Shown: positions 45,358-58,652 of the stretch, piece by piece
How the letters are laid out: every line of letters starts with the position of its first letter
Position numbering within the stretch: position 1 is the first letter of the stretch
Source: Clitopilus passeckerianus
Lineage: Eukaryota > Basidiomycota > Agaricomycetes > Agaricales > Entolomataceae
Length of the DNA: 64,000 bases
Assembly: GCA_944990035.1 (NCBI GenBank)
Contig: CALYLX010000112.1
Coordinates: 1,488,001 to 1,552,000, forward strand
Reading direction: 5' to 3'
Made by a program: the position numbers and the translations under genes
The notes under the pieces: model-generated
Told to the model about the DNA's origin: nothing
Seen by the model: the letters and a program-made list of their open reading frames with translations, nothing else
The model's database searches: none

Positions 45358-48300
45358 TTAGCCTCCAGCCGTCAAACAGACAGCTCTAGTAGCCACCAAG
45401 GCCCCGGCAGAGACATCAAAAGGTAAATCAACAGTGAACAGGACATCGCTGCGGTCGTTGTTCAAGTAAACTGGAAGATTGACTAGGCCACTGGTAGTTT
45501 CCTCGCTGGCTTGAACCCAGCGAATTTGGGAGGGGTTCAGGCGTACGGCTTCACCGTCATTGAGGACAAGTTTGTTGGTTTCCCAAGAGGCTCCTTCGAG
45601 AACAAGACCTGTGAAGGAGACGGATGAGTTAAATTGTGTTTCTCATCAACTGGGGAGGGAGCGTTTACCGTCGACGATGAATGCACTGGGATCATTCACT
45701 CTCTCAATATCTAGCCTCAGCCGCAACGTTTCAAGACTCCACTTCCTTCGATGAGCGACCGCCTGGCGTGTTGCGGTAATATATGCTTCAGGGTGGAACA
45801 GACCTCCTAGCCAGACCTCGACGTTGCTCAGGTTATCCATGGTTGCGATGCTGTCAAGCTGAGCAAGGCGGCGCGCAAGGTCTGCAATCCATCCAGAGAC
45901 AGCAAGAGCTTTAGCTACTTTGTAACGACGCCAATGGTCAGGTATCGTCCCTTTGGTGAGGCAGCTCATCAGGGTGCGTAGATGGTTTGTTTGCTTGAGC
46001 TCCCCTTGGCACACCTTCGCCACGTCTGCGAGGTCTTTTCGAACTTGATCCAGCAATCTGCGGCCGATATCTCCTTCACGAGCGAACAGACGGTACAATG
46101 GGTCTGCATCTCCCGACTGTTTAGGCAATGCGGCGAATTTCTAACAAGGGAAATGTGAGAAGAATCCAACGGGTCGCCCAAAGCCACTCACGGAAGGAAG
46201 TTGTTCTAGCCACTCTCGACAACGATCTAGAAGGGTTCGCATCCAAGCAGGTTGTGCAGTTTGTGTCTGAGCCGCTGAGTTGGTCGTAGGTTCGTCGTCA
46301 TCGTCTGCTAAAGTTCTCATCTTCCGGAGTTTACTCAGGAGTTCATTGCCTGGTTGAAAGTGTTTAATTTAGAAATGACATCCCAAAAGAAGCACGGTAG
46401 TCATACCTTGAGCAATAGCAATCAGCCGTTCAGCTGTTGGTGGCAAGCTTAACCAGGACGGCGGCTCGCGATCGGGTAGGTTTTGGGCCCAAGACAGGAA
46501 TTGGTCAAGTTTCGTGCCATCTGGAGCATCCAACGCCTTGCTATTCGGTGTATTAGGGACCAGGCTGAAGTCGACGTTGTAGGCAGCTGGTGTGAAGAGG
46601 CCATCCACGAAGGCATCGAGGATTCGTTGATCAAAATCACTGTCAACCCTTCCTCCGTAAACTGACTGTTTGATCAGCGTCCTTACGGCATCCCAGGGAA
46701 TATTGGCAGGATCCACGTTGGCGCGGCCTTTCGCGACCGCATTGAGCCAGGTATCGATAGTGCCGAACGCGGAATTCATGTCGGAATCGTTGAAATCGTA
46801 TACTTTGCTCCACCCGAGGGGCACGTATCTCAACCGCTCTTGTACAACTGCATGGAACCAGGCCAGCAAGAAGTAAAGACGAATCTTCTCGCTAGGGCCC
46901 TTCGAAAGACGGGTTGGGGTAATGCTCTTCAAGGAATCAAGGAGGTTTGCTTTGATGCCTGGAGGAGGTTCATTCATGATGAGTCGTGACTGTCGAAGAA
47001 TGTTCACTGGGATTGAGGGGTTGGATTCCATAGTTAGGAAGAGGCGGAAATTGCGGTTGGGGTTCAACGTCTGAAGTTTTTTCTCCAACTGGCCGAGCCA
47101 TGAAGGAGCCAGATGAACGTTCTTGAGCAACACCCAGGTGCCTTGCCTTGCCGCGTTCGCGATAGCCTGGTCTGCTAGGGTAAAGCCTTCTTGAGAGCCC
47201 ATGGCAACGGAGGTCGATCTTGCGTTCGTGTTCTGGACCAGATTCTCGACACGATAACTGGCATCGTACCCGGGTACCGAGACCAATGCTACAGGAGTAA
47301 CAGCAGCTATCTCTTCAGATACCATTGCCCCAAGGTCGAAAGCGGATTGCACTGATAGATCAGTTTCGAAGGCCGTTCTCACGAAAATGGCGGTGGCTTG
47401 AAGGAGGCGGTCAGGCCGCAAGCATTTGATGATTAGGAGGGACCTGATTGCTTCAACGACAGCTGGAAGGAAAGGTGAGATGCCAAGGTAGGTGCAGCGC
47501 TGATTATAACGTACGTGTACCAGCTTCCCATGGCTGAGGAACTTGCTGCTCTGGGGAAACGGAGGACAAGAAATCTATCCACAAAGTATCGTTTGCATGC
47601 ATGTGGGATACCACTGGCTTGAAGATGCTTTGTTTGGCAAACACGTCGAGGCGAAGGGTCTGGTCTTGGGTGAGGAAGGGAAGCTGGGATTCAGGGGAGA
47701 CGGAACTGCCAGGAGCGAGGATCGCTTCCCCGCTTTCCAATAAGAACTCAAGCTCGTCGCTGATGTCCTCCAGGTTGCGTAGCTTCACTTGTGAGAGAAG
47801 TACAGCAAGCATGACATGGTCACGATGCAGAAGAGCGCGAGATGTGCGCTTGTAGATGATGAGGAACAAGTCATTGAGGAGAATCTCTCGGCGTTGAGCG
47901 TGGTCGCTAACGTTCTTTAAGTTGGGGTTATGGTGGAGAACGTAGTCGAAAATGTCCAAGAAGAACCGGAGGGAGAATTGGTAGAAGTGATTGACGGTGC
48001 TGAGCTGCTCCAGGATGAAGAAGACTTGACTGCATGCCTGGGCCAATGGTAGATATTCGGCAGTCACCTGCTCAACCTCCTTCATGACCAGGTCCGTCTC
48101 CTCTACCTTCTTGGTGATATCCGCAGCTTCTTTCTTCAAGGTCTCTAATGTGTCGATGACTTTGTCGTCGTCTAATATGTTGCCTGTAGATTCGTTCAAA
48201 GCTTGCAGGAGAAGCTTTTCCAATGTACGCAATCGCAACCGGAACTCCCCCTGAACCTTCATGAGGTCAGTCCTCTTCCGCTCCGTGTCCGGCCGCTCGA

Positions 48301-51300
48301 CTTTGAGGACTTGATCAAGTGATTGGCTTTGCAAACTACTGCGAGTCATCGTGAAGTTGACGAAGGTTACTCGGCTGCAGATGTCGGGCGAGAACTCGAC
48401 AGAGGGATCTCTGGTTGAGAGGAACATCGTGAAGGCAGGCGAAAAATCGATATCTTGGCTACCTAGCCTAATGAGAACGCGACCTCCTGTGCGTCGAATC
48501 TCTTTGTTAAGGACAGCATTCAGAATGGGGTCAAGGTGCTCGACATCCTGAATCAGGAGAGGATTACCGAAACGAAGTGCGCTCTCCAGGACTTTGAGGA
48601 ATGCTTCGTCCAGGAAACTCGTTACTGTGATCTTCCTATCCTTGTATTCATTGAGCAAGAATGTCGTTGCTTGGCCGGTGGGATCGATGATGAGGGGGTA
48701 TCGGTTGAAGCGCTTCAACATGATGGCATTCTCCGTCGTCAAGTTATCTGCAGGCAAGGACTTTGACTGCCAGTTCAGACGATCATCGGCGGTGGAGAGG
48801 TATTCCGTGAAAGCAAGCTCGGCTTTGAACTTGATATTGGCTTCTCCCAGATGGTTTGACCAATCCTGCCACATGACTTCACGGTAGTGTTGGTCGAAGA
48901 AACCACCATACGCCAAGAAGGCGGCAGAAAGGAGAACATCGCCAACAATGGTGCTCATTTCGATGTCAAATGTGCGGCTTCCAGACTCCCAGCGACCTCT
49001 CTCGGATGACAAGCTTTCGAGAAGCTTCATGCTACGGTCGACCTTGCTTTGGACGCGTTCCATCTCGTATTTGATGGCCTGAACCTGGCTGATGAGGAGC
49101 GCATACTCCTCCTTGTATTGTGCGATCTTGGCTTCCAGTTCGGAAATCATCGTTATGATTGCGGATGCTTGTTTCTTTGTCGTTTCTGCCTGGTTCTCAA
49201 GGGATTGAACCTCGTTTCGCAAAGGCTCCACCTTATCCAATATTTCGGAGAACCGTACTTGAGCCAAAGCCCATTTGACCAGAGGTCCACAGGCTCTACT
49301 GGCACGATTGACGTTCTCGAAATTATAGGAGGGGCGGCTGAGGAACTCCTTCTTCATGGTTTCTCGCAAATGCTTTGTCATCTGAGTTGTCGTGTCGAAA
49401 TTGACGATTCGTAGGATGAAGTCGTCTCGGCGGATGATACCTTGGATTGTGCGCCAGCTGTCAATCTTGTGGCCAAGGATCGTACAGACAGACTCCATAG
49501 CGATTTTGACGGCCTCTGGGGGATTGGCCATGACACGAACTTCTTGCAGATGCTGTTTCTTGATATTGCTGACAGCAGCCTGGGCATCCAGGACAGCAGG
49601 CTCTGCATCTGCGAGATCGGCCATGACGACAGCTCGGCGCTGCTCGATGTTACGCTCTTGTTCAACGAGGGCAGCCTGAATTTCTATTGAAGCCACCTTC
49701 TTTTGTTCTGCTTCTTGTTGATCAGCTACCATACGCTTTAGCTTTTCGTTGGCTTCGGCGTCCTTTGCCTCCAGCTGCGACCGTTTTGTGGCGAGACTCT
49801 TTCGCAACTCCTCGACTTGGGTGACGGTATCCCGTAGCTTATCAAGTCCGACGTGAAGATGGCGTTGTTGCTCCTCTAGCTCATCTCTCTTCTCTGTGTA
49901 GAGTCGCACGTAGTGATTAATGCTAATTAAGAAGGTCAGCTAAGAACGAAAGACAGGATGACGGGAACACGCACAAATCGAGATAGTGTCTTGGGGTGAC
50001 ATAATTGTAGCGCCCTTGACGGCGACTCAGGCGCTGATTGATCTGGTGCAGAGACGAGTGGACATAGACCAACGCGTTGACCACGGCAGTTCTATGAATG
50101 GGTGGAAGGGGAAGTCCGCGGTAGATCATTGGGAAAGGTGCGGGGGCATTGTACGAGGGGAGATCCAGGTCCAGAGTCTGGGTGAACTCCATGCCAACTT
50201 GATAGAAGGCCTGGTCAGACCAGTCGCCAAACCAGTCCAAGACACATCGATTGAATAAGGCTGGAGATGTGGCAGCGCGAGAAGCGAGTCCATTCTCGGG
50301 TGGATTCATTGTGAAGACGACGTGTAAGTTCTTTGCGACTTGTTGGGTAAACCAACGGTATAGTTCCTCTGGAGAGTCCAACATAAGACCATCCCTCTGC
50401 GAGCCTTCCTTGCATGCCGTCATCAATGCCGCATGATCATCGCCCTCGAAAAGTCCCGGAACTTCGGCGTTCGCGAGCAATGTGTTCATGCGTTCCAGGA
50501 ATCCAGAATCGAGGACGTTGGATTCGTCCATGATGAAGCAAATCTTCTCCCCTTTGCAGCCAGACCGACGTAAGACGGTGCGAAGATCTTCATCAAAGTC
50601 GTCGCCGGTATATTTGTTGGAGACTTTGATCTGGAAGATACTCAATCCATTCATCCAGGCGACGAATCGGGACAGCGTAGTCTGCCAAAATATCAGAAAT
50701 TGTCAACTCGGCAGAATAGACCACGTACCTTTCCACTTCCGCTAACACCAATGAGTAGCAGATGCCCTTGAATCTGGCGGAAGACACGGTCGATTCTCAA
50801 AACGTGGTCGAGAACATCGTTGAAAAGCACTAGGGGTACATCCAACTCCTCTTCATAGAATACCCGCAATCTTGCTTTGGTATACTCGCGTAAGACCTCC
50901 CGATCGACTGGGATGTAGTGCTTGGAGGTCCAATTCGAGAATAGAATAGGACGGTTGAGAGCTTCGTCGCGGTTGATGGTTGGGAAATGTTCCATGGCGT
51001 AATTGTCAATATTCTCGTCGGTCCACGCTCTTTCTTCCTCGGACACAAGACGGTCTTGGAATAGACGAAGTGCTTCGTGTGCCCATACACGGACGAGCCC
51101 TTCCACCGATAAGGTTTCGAGGGTCGTATCGCCTCGAATATGCCGCGAATCCAGCGGGTGAGCTCACGAGGACTGTAAACATAGTGAGCTTGGACGTCCG
51201 TCGTGAAGCGCTTTTGGGAGGCGAGATAGAACGAGACCATGGCGTCTGTGAGAGGTTCTGCGTATGCACGAAGATTGGGGACAACCTTGAGAACAGCTCT

Positions 51301-54300
51301 GTTGTAGGTTCCATAAATCTGCTTCAAAGAGACCTCGCCGGGGTAATCAACCATGACTAATGGAGCATGGCGCAGGAATCGGTGGCTCAGAGGGACTCGA
51401 CCTGGATCCGTAGGGGGATTGCAGGCGCCAACGAATTGGATCCGTTCTAATTTGACCCAGGCCATGTCGCTGGACCGCCAGAAGCCTCCCGACTCTACTA
51501 GTTGTCGGATAAAGGAAATGACTCTTTGTGTCCCGTACTTGTCAGTGGCTGGGAGGTTGATCTCGTCGCAGAATACTACGAGCCAACGGCCGATTTGGAG
51601 GGGCGCTAAGACGACTCCATTGGGCGTCTTTCGATATTCGCAATGTTGCTCGAAAGTCTTGAGGATGAGCTCAGGTGTGGTAGCGCTCGAGAAGTTCAGG
51701 CCAACAACCTCCATGTCAGGAAGTTTGCGAAGAGCGCTAAACAGCGTCATGGTTTTGCCAGATCCCGGAGGACCGCAGAGCATCAATGGTTTATGCTCAG
51801 ACAACCAGGAGTAAAGCACCTCCTCGTGACGGACAGTGTCCATGGTAGGAACAACCACATCTGATGCAGTCACTGAATGTGCTTCAATCTCGATAGAGGG
51901 GACCTTGGATTGCCAGGCAACCCACTCGCCGTTGGAAACTTGGACGTCAAAGTCGATGAGAGAGCTACCTGGTACGAGAGGGGGAAGGTCGATAGCAGTG
52001 TGGTTTCGCAGGAATTCTCCAAGTTCCGCTCGGAGGTCCAACTTGGCGTCGCCTGAGAATGCCCAAATAATGCTGACGAGCAGGCGCTTGGTGACATACT
52101 GCTCCACACGCTCGGGGGGAAGAGGGAAATCGGAATGCTGTAGGTTATACTCTATCACGTTTTGTGCCGTTTTATTGAGGAGGGAGAAGAGTGTGTTGAG
52201 GGCTCGGGTAGAAGTGAAATCCATGATGTGCTCGATTGATTCGGCGAACTTCAATGCTTCGCTGACAAGTTCATCCTCGGCGAAGAATCGTTCTAAAATG
52301 GAGGCAATTTGTTGCTGCGTGATGAGGTTGGCGGACGCAACTGCATCTGAGTTGTCGGAGCGTCTGTTGAGGGCATCGAAGTCTTCATCGTCAGCATCAA
52401 GAGGGACTGATGCCAAAGTCGTCAAGTAGTTTCGATAAACCATGGAAGGTTCGACAACGTCCTCGCTAAACCAGATCATACCACAACGACTGACTGTGGC
52501 CAAGGTGGCATACTTGAGATGTTCGACTTCAAACATGATTCGGACGTTCGGGGGCAGATTGAGGCGTTCGCCGTTAGGCAACGTTAACAGCTTGTTGTCA
52601 TCCAGAACACTGGAACATTGTGAGTATCAAACGCCGGTTGTGATGCTGGATTCAACTCACCTGTTCAGATTTTCGACCCATTCGGGATCTACGTCGCCGT
52701 CAAAGATGATCCAGTGGCGTTTCCCGCTCTCGCCTCGTACATCGTCGACAATCTTGCGGAGAATGTGGGTGAAAAGTCCGTCGTTCCATTCTCGAGTGGT
52801 AGGATCCAATGTGCCATACAGCGCATCTTTGTGGATTGCCTTCGGGTCAATGACATATGACACGCCTTCAACGCCGTCCAACCTCTCTAAAGCAGCCAGA
52901 AGAACCTGCCATGCATTCGTCTTCCCGGTTCCTGAAGGCCCAACCATCATCAAGCCATGTTGGATCTTCTGGATCTGGTATAGCTGAAGAATCTTTGCGA
53001 TCCATCGTTCCCCGTCGACCAACCGGCGCTCTGAGCACACCTTGAGTATTTGTTCCCTCAAAGCCTCGAGATCCACTGGTTCATAGTCCACACCAGGGAA
53101 AACATCTGCAAGGAGGCTATGCAAGAAAATTAGCCATAGAACATTCGAAGACGCATTCATATCACCTTGTTAAGAGCGGAACATCATCTGCAACGAGCTT
53201 GGGGACAATGGTTTCGGTGACACTCTGAATCAGGATAATCTGCTCAGAGATCTCGTCGGAAAGGCCAACGTCTTGTTCCCCTTCGTCGTTTTCTCGAGCA
53301 TTTTGCAGCCTTTCACGTTTCAGAATACCTGCACTTGCAAGAACCGCCTTGAGCGCTCGAAGACCGAAGTCATAGTGAGGTTGCCTAGACAATTGCTCGT
53401 CGCATAGATTGAAGAATGGAACAATCTTCGAGGCCAATGTTTCGGCCGTGCGGAAACCTTGAGAGAACAACATGACCTGGGCAATGAGCTCTCTGTCAGG
53501 CCGAGTCATAGCCATACTACGGTCTAAAGTCAGTCCTCTGCTTCAAGGAGGTAGGTCCGCGTACGTACGGCCTGAAAAGCTTGGTCAGATTTGGTGGTAA
53601 TTGAGATCGTCCAGCATAGTTAGGATTAGTCGTGATGAAGATGCCTGACGCGTATTGGCTTTGTGCAAGTAGAAGAGTCATGTGCACATACCCATGTTCT
53701 TGTTAAGCTTGAGATTTTTGCCAACCAATTCGATTTCAGTGTTAGGATTTTTAGCCACCTTGGCCAACCCCTGCTGAATCGTCTGGACTTGTTGAGAAAC
53801 TGCCGACAGAATTCGCTCTTCGAGTCGATTGAATTCGTCGAAACAACCCCATGCTCCAACTTGACAGAGTCCAACGAAAATTCGGCCCATGGCTTGGAAA
53901 TCGAATGTCTCGTCACAGCAGAAGACGAGGACGAAACGGCCCAGTTGAACGCCGAGCGCCTTGACGGATTCCGTTTTGCCGGTTCCGGCGGGTCCAAACG
54001 GTGCCCCTCCGAGCTGAGTGTTGAGGGCTTGGGTCAAAGTGAGATAGACCCTATCTGTGAGGGGTGTCTGGACAAGGCGGTCGGGTACTCCAAGGTACTC
54101 CCAACCGTATGGGAAGTCTGCGTCGGCAGCTTTGATCGATAGTCGCTCGAGAGGATTTTCGGCGTTGGTATCGAGGTAAAACCGCATCTGGTACAACCAT
54201 TTGAAGTCTTTTGAATGGAAAACGCCGTTCTGAATCAATTCCCTGATAACATCTCGTTGATGGACGAGCTCCGTAATGAGGTGCTCGCACTTGCGGCGGG

Positions 54301-56542
54301 TGACGGGGTTGAGCTCCTGCAAAACGATGTTTGCGAGCAGATCCAGTGCATGACGAACGATGTTGAGGGGACCGTTGGGAGTTTCGCCTGCGTCCAAGCA
54401 GCCTTCCACTAGAGATGTCCATGCCACCTGGATAGCAAGGGTCACCAGCTGAGCGGGGAACTTCTCCATCCATGGCATAAGCTCATCAACTGTAAGCTTG
54501 GAGAGATCAGAACCATAGAAGGTCTGCAACTCTCCGACCGCTTCACAAAGCAGGTCAGCCAATGATATCTGCATCATAGACTCGATCTTCGCGAGCCAGT
54601 CGTTGATCTTCGGGTAATCCTTCAGCAAAATGGGCGAGGAAAATTGTACTTCTTCTCCCTCCCTTGAAGCCATTCCTTGAATTTCCGTGAGGTCCTCGTC
54701 AAGTTTGATGGTCGAAATACCAGCAAACATCTTCTTCAAATGTTTCATGATACGAAGAATGTCTTTGCTGTTGCCGATAATCTCCAAGAGGTCCTCGTCT
54801 CCGACGAAGTAGAACCGGGGGAAGGATGAACGTTCCCTTTCTAAGTATTCTCCCAGCGCTTTTTGAATCTTGTGGAGCATGTCGGCGAGGCGCTCAAGAC
54901 TCTTCTGGATGTTTGGAATGTTGAGGACGTCAAGGACGAAAGGCGACTTGTAAACCCGCTTCATGACGGTCAAAAACTCCACGTTGATGTTCTGGAAACG
55001 GGAGCTCTCGACAGGAAGTAGATGCTTGATATCTGCACTCCCAGAGAAAATGCCTTCAAGGTAAACCCATTGTCTTTGAACGTCAATCCAGACATCTAAA
55101 GATCATGAGCAAGCGATCACCATGACATGTGTTGATATGTTAGAACTTACCAAAGAGCACATGAATCCTGTTGAGTTTCTCCTCCCAGGAGCCCGCCTCT
55201 TCCTCAAACACTGTGGAAAATTAGTCAGAGAACGACATTCCTTAAGGTGGTCGCCAACCTTTGTAGTACGGCGATAGCTTCATGGCGGTCAGTGAATTCA
55301 GATTTTCACCGCACTTGTTGAACAGATCATCCCAGCCTCGGATGAGGCGGCATTTGTTCTGGTAATTTACGAGGTCGAGAGTATAGCTGGTCCAAATTTC
55401 CTTGACCTGTTTGATGTATTCTTCAAGAGCCATCTTGAAGACGTTAGGCGATACATTTGATTAATATGTGACGAAACTCACCTCTCCTTGCGCTTGGATG
55501 ATCACATCCTTGATGACACTTTCGTTCCTCTTTAGGTCTAAGTCGTAGACGTGTCCTAAAGTCATGCTACTCCGCTGTTAGCGTGCTAGCAAGGCACGGT
55601 GAAGATATAAAACTCACAGTGACAGACTGATCTGTGCAGGTAGTCGCAGCACTTTGAAGAGCTGTTTCCAATGTCTGTCCTTCAAGGCTTCCGACTTGAG
55701 TTCGGAGACCAACGCATTGGATTTGAGGAGGCCACGAAGAATGTCCTGAACGTATTCGAAAGCGGCATATTGCCTCATTCGTGTAGGCATCTCCTTGGTT
55801 GAACTAAGGAGGCCATCAATTTGCTGTCGTAGCTTGCGAGGTTGTACGGTTGCCCAAGACAGTTCCCTGAGCTCTCCGATCTGGTTCCATATACCGGACA
55901 GGGCGGTCCAGACTGTCTTGAGGTCGCGCAATTCCTCGAACACAGGTTCAAGGCGGGTATGGCGGGTAAGCTCAAGATCGAGAGCTTCCTTTGCACGACA
56001 GACAAGGTCGTATTCTTCCTGAACACGAGTGAGTTTCCCTTCAAAGACGTTGATGGTGTTCATTGCTGTATCCGCCCGTATATTTCCCTGCACCGGACGA
56101 GTCTGCTCCCACTCCGTAATGATATCTGCAATCTTGTTCTCGACGATTTTGTCCTCCGCAACAATTTTGAGTTGCAAACCCGCTATATTCCAGTAAGAGA
56201 AATATTTAGAGTCTGCCAAAACACGCGTTTTAAATACCTACCTAATTGCTCCTGGATGGAATCGTTCTTCCTCTTGAGAATCTCGTTGTATGCGCTCCAT
56301 TCTCCTCGAAGTTGGTCGCTGTATAGCCAGTCATCTGGGAACTGGTATCTAAAACGTTCTAGAGTCTTCTCTCCGTTGGCACATAAGTCTATCATGGGAC
56401 CCCATGCTTTCGTTTTCTTCTTCAAGTCTTGTACGAATGTGATGAATGTAACCGCAGCTGCGGTTGAGGAATTTCCTGATGAGAAGGCCTGGGTACTAAT
56501 TAGCATTACAACTTGCGAAAACATGAATATGCACACCTCCAT
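45358..56542 (-). CDS. dhc2: Cytoplasmic dynein heavy chain, motor half (dhc2 type; one frame break)
   Basis: Minus-end microtubule motor. The start at 56542 gives Met-Glu, then after an intron AFSSGNSS and [19 protein letters not shown], the start of the linker. The dimerisation tail (about 1,300 residues in full-length chains) is absent, and SmE lies directly upstream. Visible: linker ([30 protein letters not shown]), AAA1 Walker [10 protein letters not shown] (about 54000) and [14 protein letters not shown]2 [13 protein letters not shown]3 [10 protein letters not shown] with [13 protein letters not shown]4 GVSGSGKTTL. The coiled-coil stalk and MTBD follow at about 49900-48900, then AAA5-AAA6 ([23 protein letters not shown]) and a C-terminal domain ending LTAGG. 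About 3,400 aa. A single base is missing at 51121-51123 between AAA4 and its small domain (EAIRP / [10 protein letters not shown]). Matches the split gene dhc2 described in Schizophyllum commune. Confidence 0.92.
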
Positions 56543-56738
56543 GCTGGGCCTTGAGGTTGACGACGCGTCAAGGTGCCGGTAACCTTTTCGTGTTGCGGCT
56601 CAAAGCCTGAGTTACACGTGCTGGCCGAACCCTAACCCCAGGAGCTTTCGCGTCTGCCATCGGCTTGGTTTCTTCAACCATAGTGGTCAAACTCTCATCT
56701 CTTATTGCTCGACGATTCTTCTGTACAATAACTCAAGA

Positions 56739-57209
56739 TGTCTGGGCGTCAGCAACGTGTGATGGTACAGCCCATCGTATGTCCAGACTCTCGTTTGAGT
56801 GAATGAGAGCGATTGACTGATCAATTTGCAGAATGTAATATTCAAAAACCTGCAACAGGTTCGAATTTCTGCTCATGGTCACAGCAACTTCTTGACTAAA
56901 GTTTTTGTAGAGAACGAAAGTGTCTATCTGGTTGTACGACAACATTGAGATGCGCATCGAGGGAACGATCATTGTATATGCTTCATTTCATCGTTTGCAG
57001 CCTAAACGCTAACATCGACCAGGGTTTCGACGAATTCATGAACGTGGTCATAGATGATGCTGCTGAGGTCTATGTCAAGGATGCCAAACCTAGACGGGGA
57101 CTGGGTATGTCACCCCATGAGGCTGTTATGTTGGGGTCACTAACCGTTTTCTACAGGTCGCATACTGCTGAAAGGCGATAACATTACACTAATACAACAA
57201 GTGCAGTGA
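56739..57209 (+). CDS. SME1: Small nuclear ribonucleoprotein SmE
   Basis: Sm-ring subunit of spliceosomal U1, U2, U4 and U5 snRNPs. The start at 56739 gives MSGRQQRVMVQPINVIFKN. Sm1 motif: [25 protein letters not shown]; Sm2: GRILLKGDNITLIQQV. Five exons with four short introns give 87 aa or so, the family length. Head-to-head with dhc2 (196 bp between start codons). Confidence 0.95.
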
Positions 57210-57290
57210 TTCCAATCTACCTACTGTCCTTATATCACATTACATGTCAAGCTCTATTTTGAAACCTCCATCGCTGCCAGAAAGCACCAA

Positions 57291-58517
57291 TCATAAGTTG
57301 TAAATGGGTAGCAAACGACTCATATTTAGAGCTTGACGGCATAGAGGACACTCAGCCTGAGATATATTTCCGTCATTGAAAACTCGTGTGGACGTGACAT
57401 GGCAAACTAACCTTTTCTCGGCCCCAACCGACTATGCAGCTCCAGCAGAACAGATGCCCACATTCCGTCGAACAACTATCCGTCCTCTCTTCAAGGCATA
57501 ATGTGCAATTTCTTGCTACTCGCAGCGCATCCGGGATAGCAGAAACTTGCAGCATGGTCCTCTGATCCTCTTCTGCAGGTTTGGCAGGTTCCCCTTCAGG
57601 ATCGCTTTTCTCTAGAAGAGTTGAAATTGGCGTATAGTCGAGATATGTTTCTGTCGTTCTTGCACTTGATGACGCCGGCTGTTTGCCTTTCTGCTCGTTT
57701 TGAACTGAGAGCTGTGATTGTGCGACCTTGTAAAGCCGATGCAGCAGCCGAACGACAATGAGTATACCAAGGAATGAATACGAGGGCGGCCTGCTGTGAG
57801 GATTTTCGGGTACTGGGGTTATCTAAACATATGATTTAGCGTAGTCGACAGCCAGATTAACCGGCACACTCACATGTCGAATTCGGAAGATCCTTTGAAC
57901 GAGGTCGTGGTAGGCGCCTTTAAAGTAGAATATTGCGAGATTGAGTTCTGCAAGCACCTCTAGTAAGGCGGGCAATGAGCCTAATGACTTCACCATTCCA
58001 GGTGCTCGACGTCTGAGTAGAGCAGAGTCTCTCAGCCGTGCCACACAGTAAGCACTCAGAGTAGGAAGCAGAACAAAACATGTTCTTCTCCTGGCTGAGG
58101 GGGAACTCGCTCAGTAGCATTGGAATATTGCCAGATATCCGTGTATTCTTCCCCCAATGTCTGGAAACCTACAAGTAGGGATCAGAGGGGGAGAATGGGA
58201 AGGTAGTGAGCAGAATACCTTTCCCGGTGGTTATTCCGTAATAGAGAAGTTGCGTGAACAACTCCATTTCATTGTTCCATCGATGGAGCCATCTAGTCCC
58301 TATTACAAAATTGAAAGGATGAGGAAGGCTTGAGTGTATTCTGACTTACCCAACCATGATCTCAGGAAGGCCTCGGTCTGGTCTCGGAGAGTAGCAACAT
58401 GGTACACATCTCGTTGGTTTGCTCTTACTGCCGAGAATGAGTGATCTTCTCCGTCAAAGCTGTACAATACTCACGTATCTGAGCCTGCTGAGCGTGAGGG
58501 AATGAGGGCAATGACAT
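57291..58517 (-). CDS. PEX10: Peroxisome biogenesis RING protein PEX10
   Basis: Peroxisomal membrane E3 ubiquitin ligase of the PEX2-PEX10-PEX12 complex, needed to recycle the PTS1 receptor. The start at 58517 gives [14 protein letters not shown], then [18 protein letters not shown], a conserved Pex10 start. The membrane region contains [26 protein letters not shown]. The C-terminal C3HC4 RING runs [22 protein letters not shown] to CPLCRQ, split by an intron (about 57413-57363), and ends LLPIYNL at 57291. About 330 aa over at least six exons. 135 bp from the divergent MGR2 start. Confidence 0.9.
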
Positions 58518-58652
58518 ACTCCGGTAAAGGTCATGCCCGTCGGCTAACGTCAGGTTTACCACCCAGACGCGCCACCGAAAGTTTCGGCCTTGATTCTTTA
58601 CACTCACTACAGCTCATTCCGGAAGCTCAAAACCGTCAAAAGACCAGACAAA

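Noticed and set aside
51836..52429. 197-codon plus-strand open frame
   Set aside because: Antisense shadow of the dynein AAA2-AAA3 exon.
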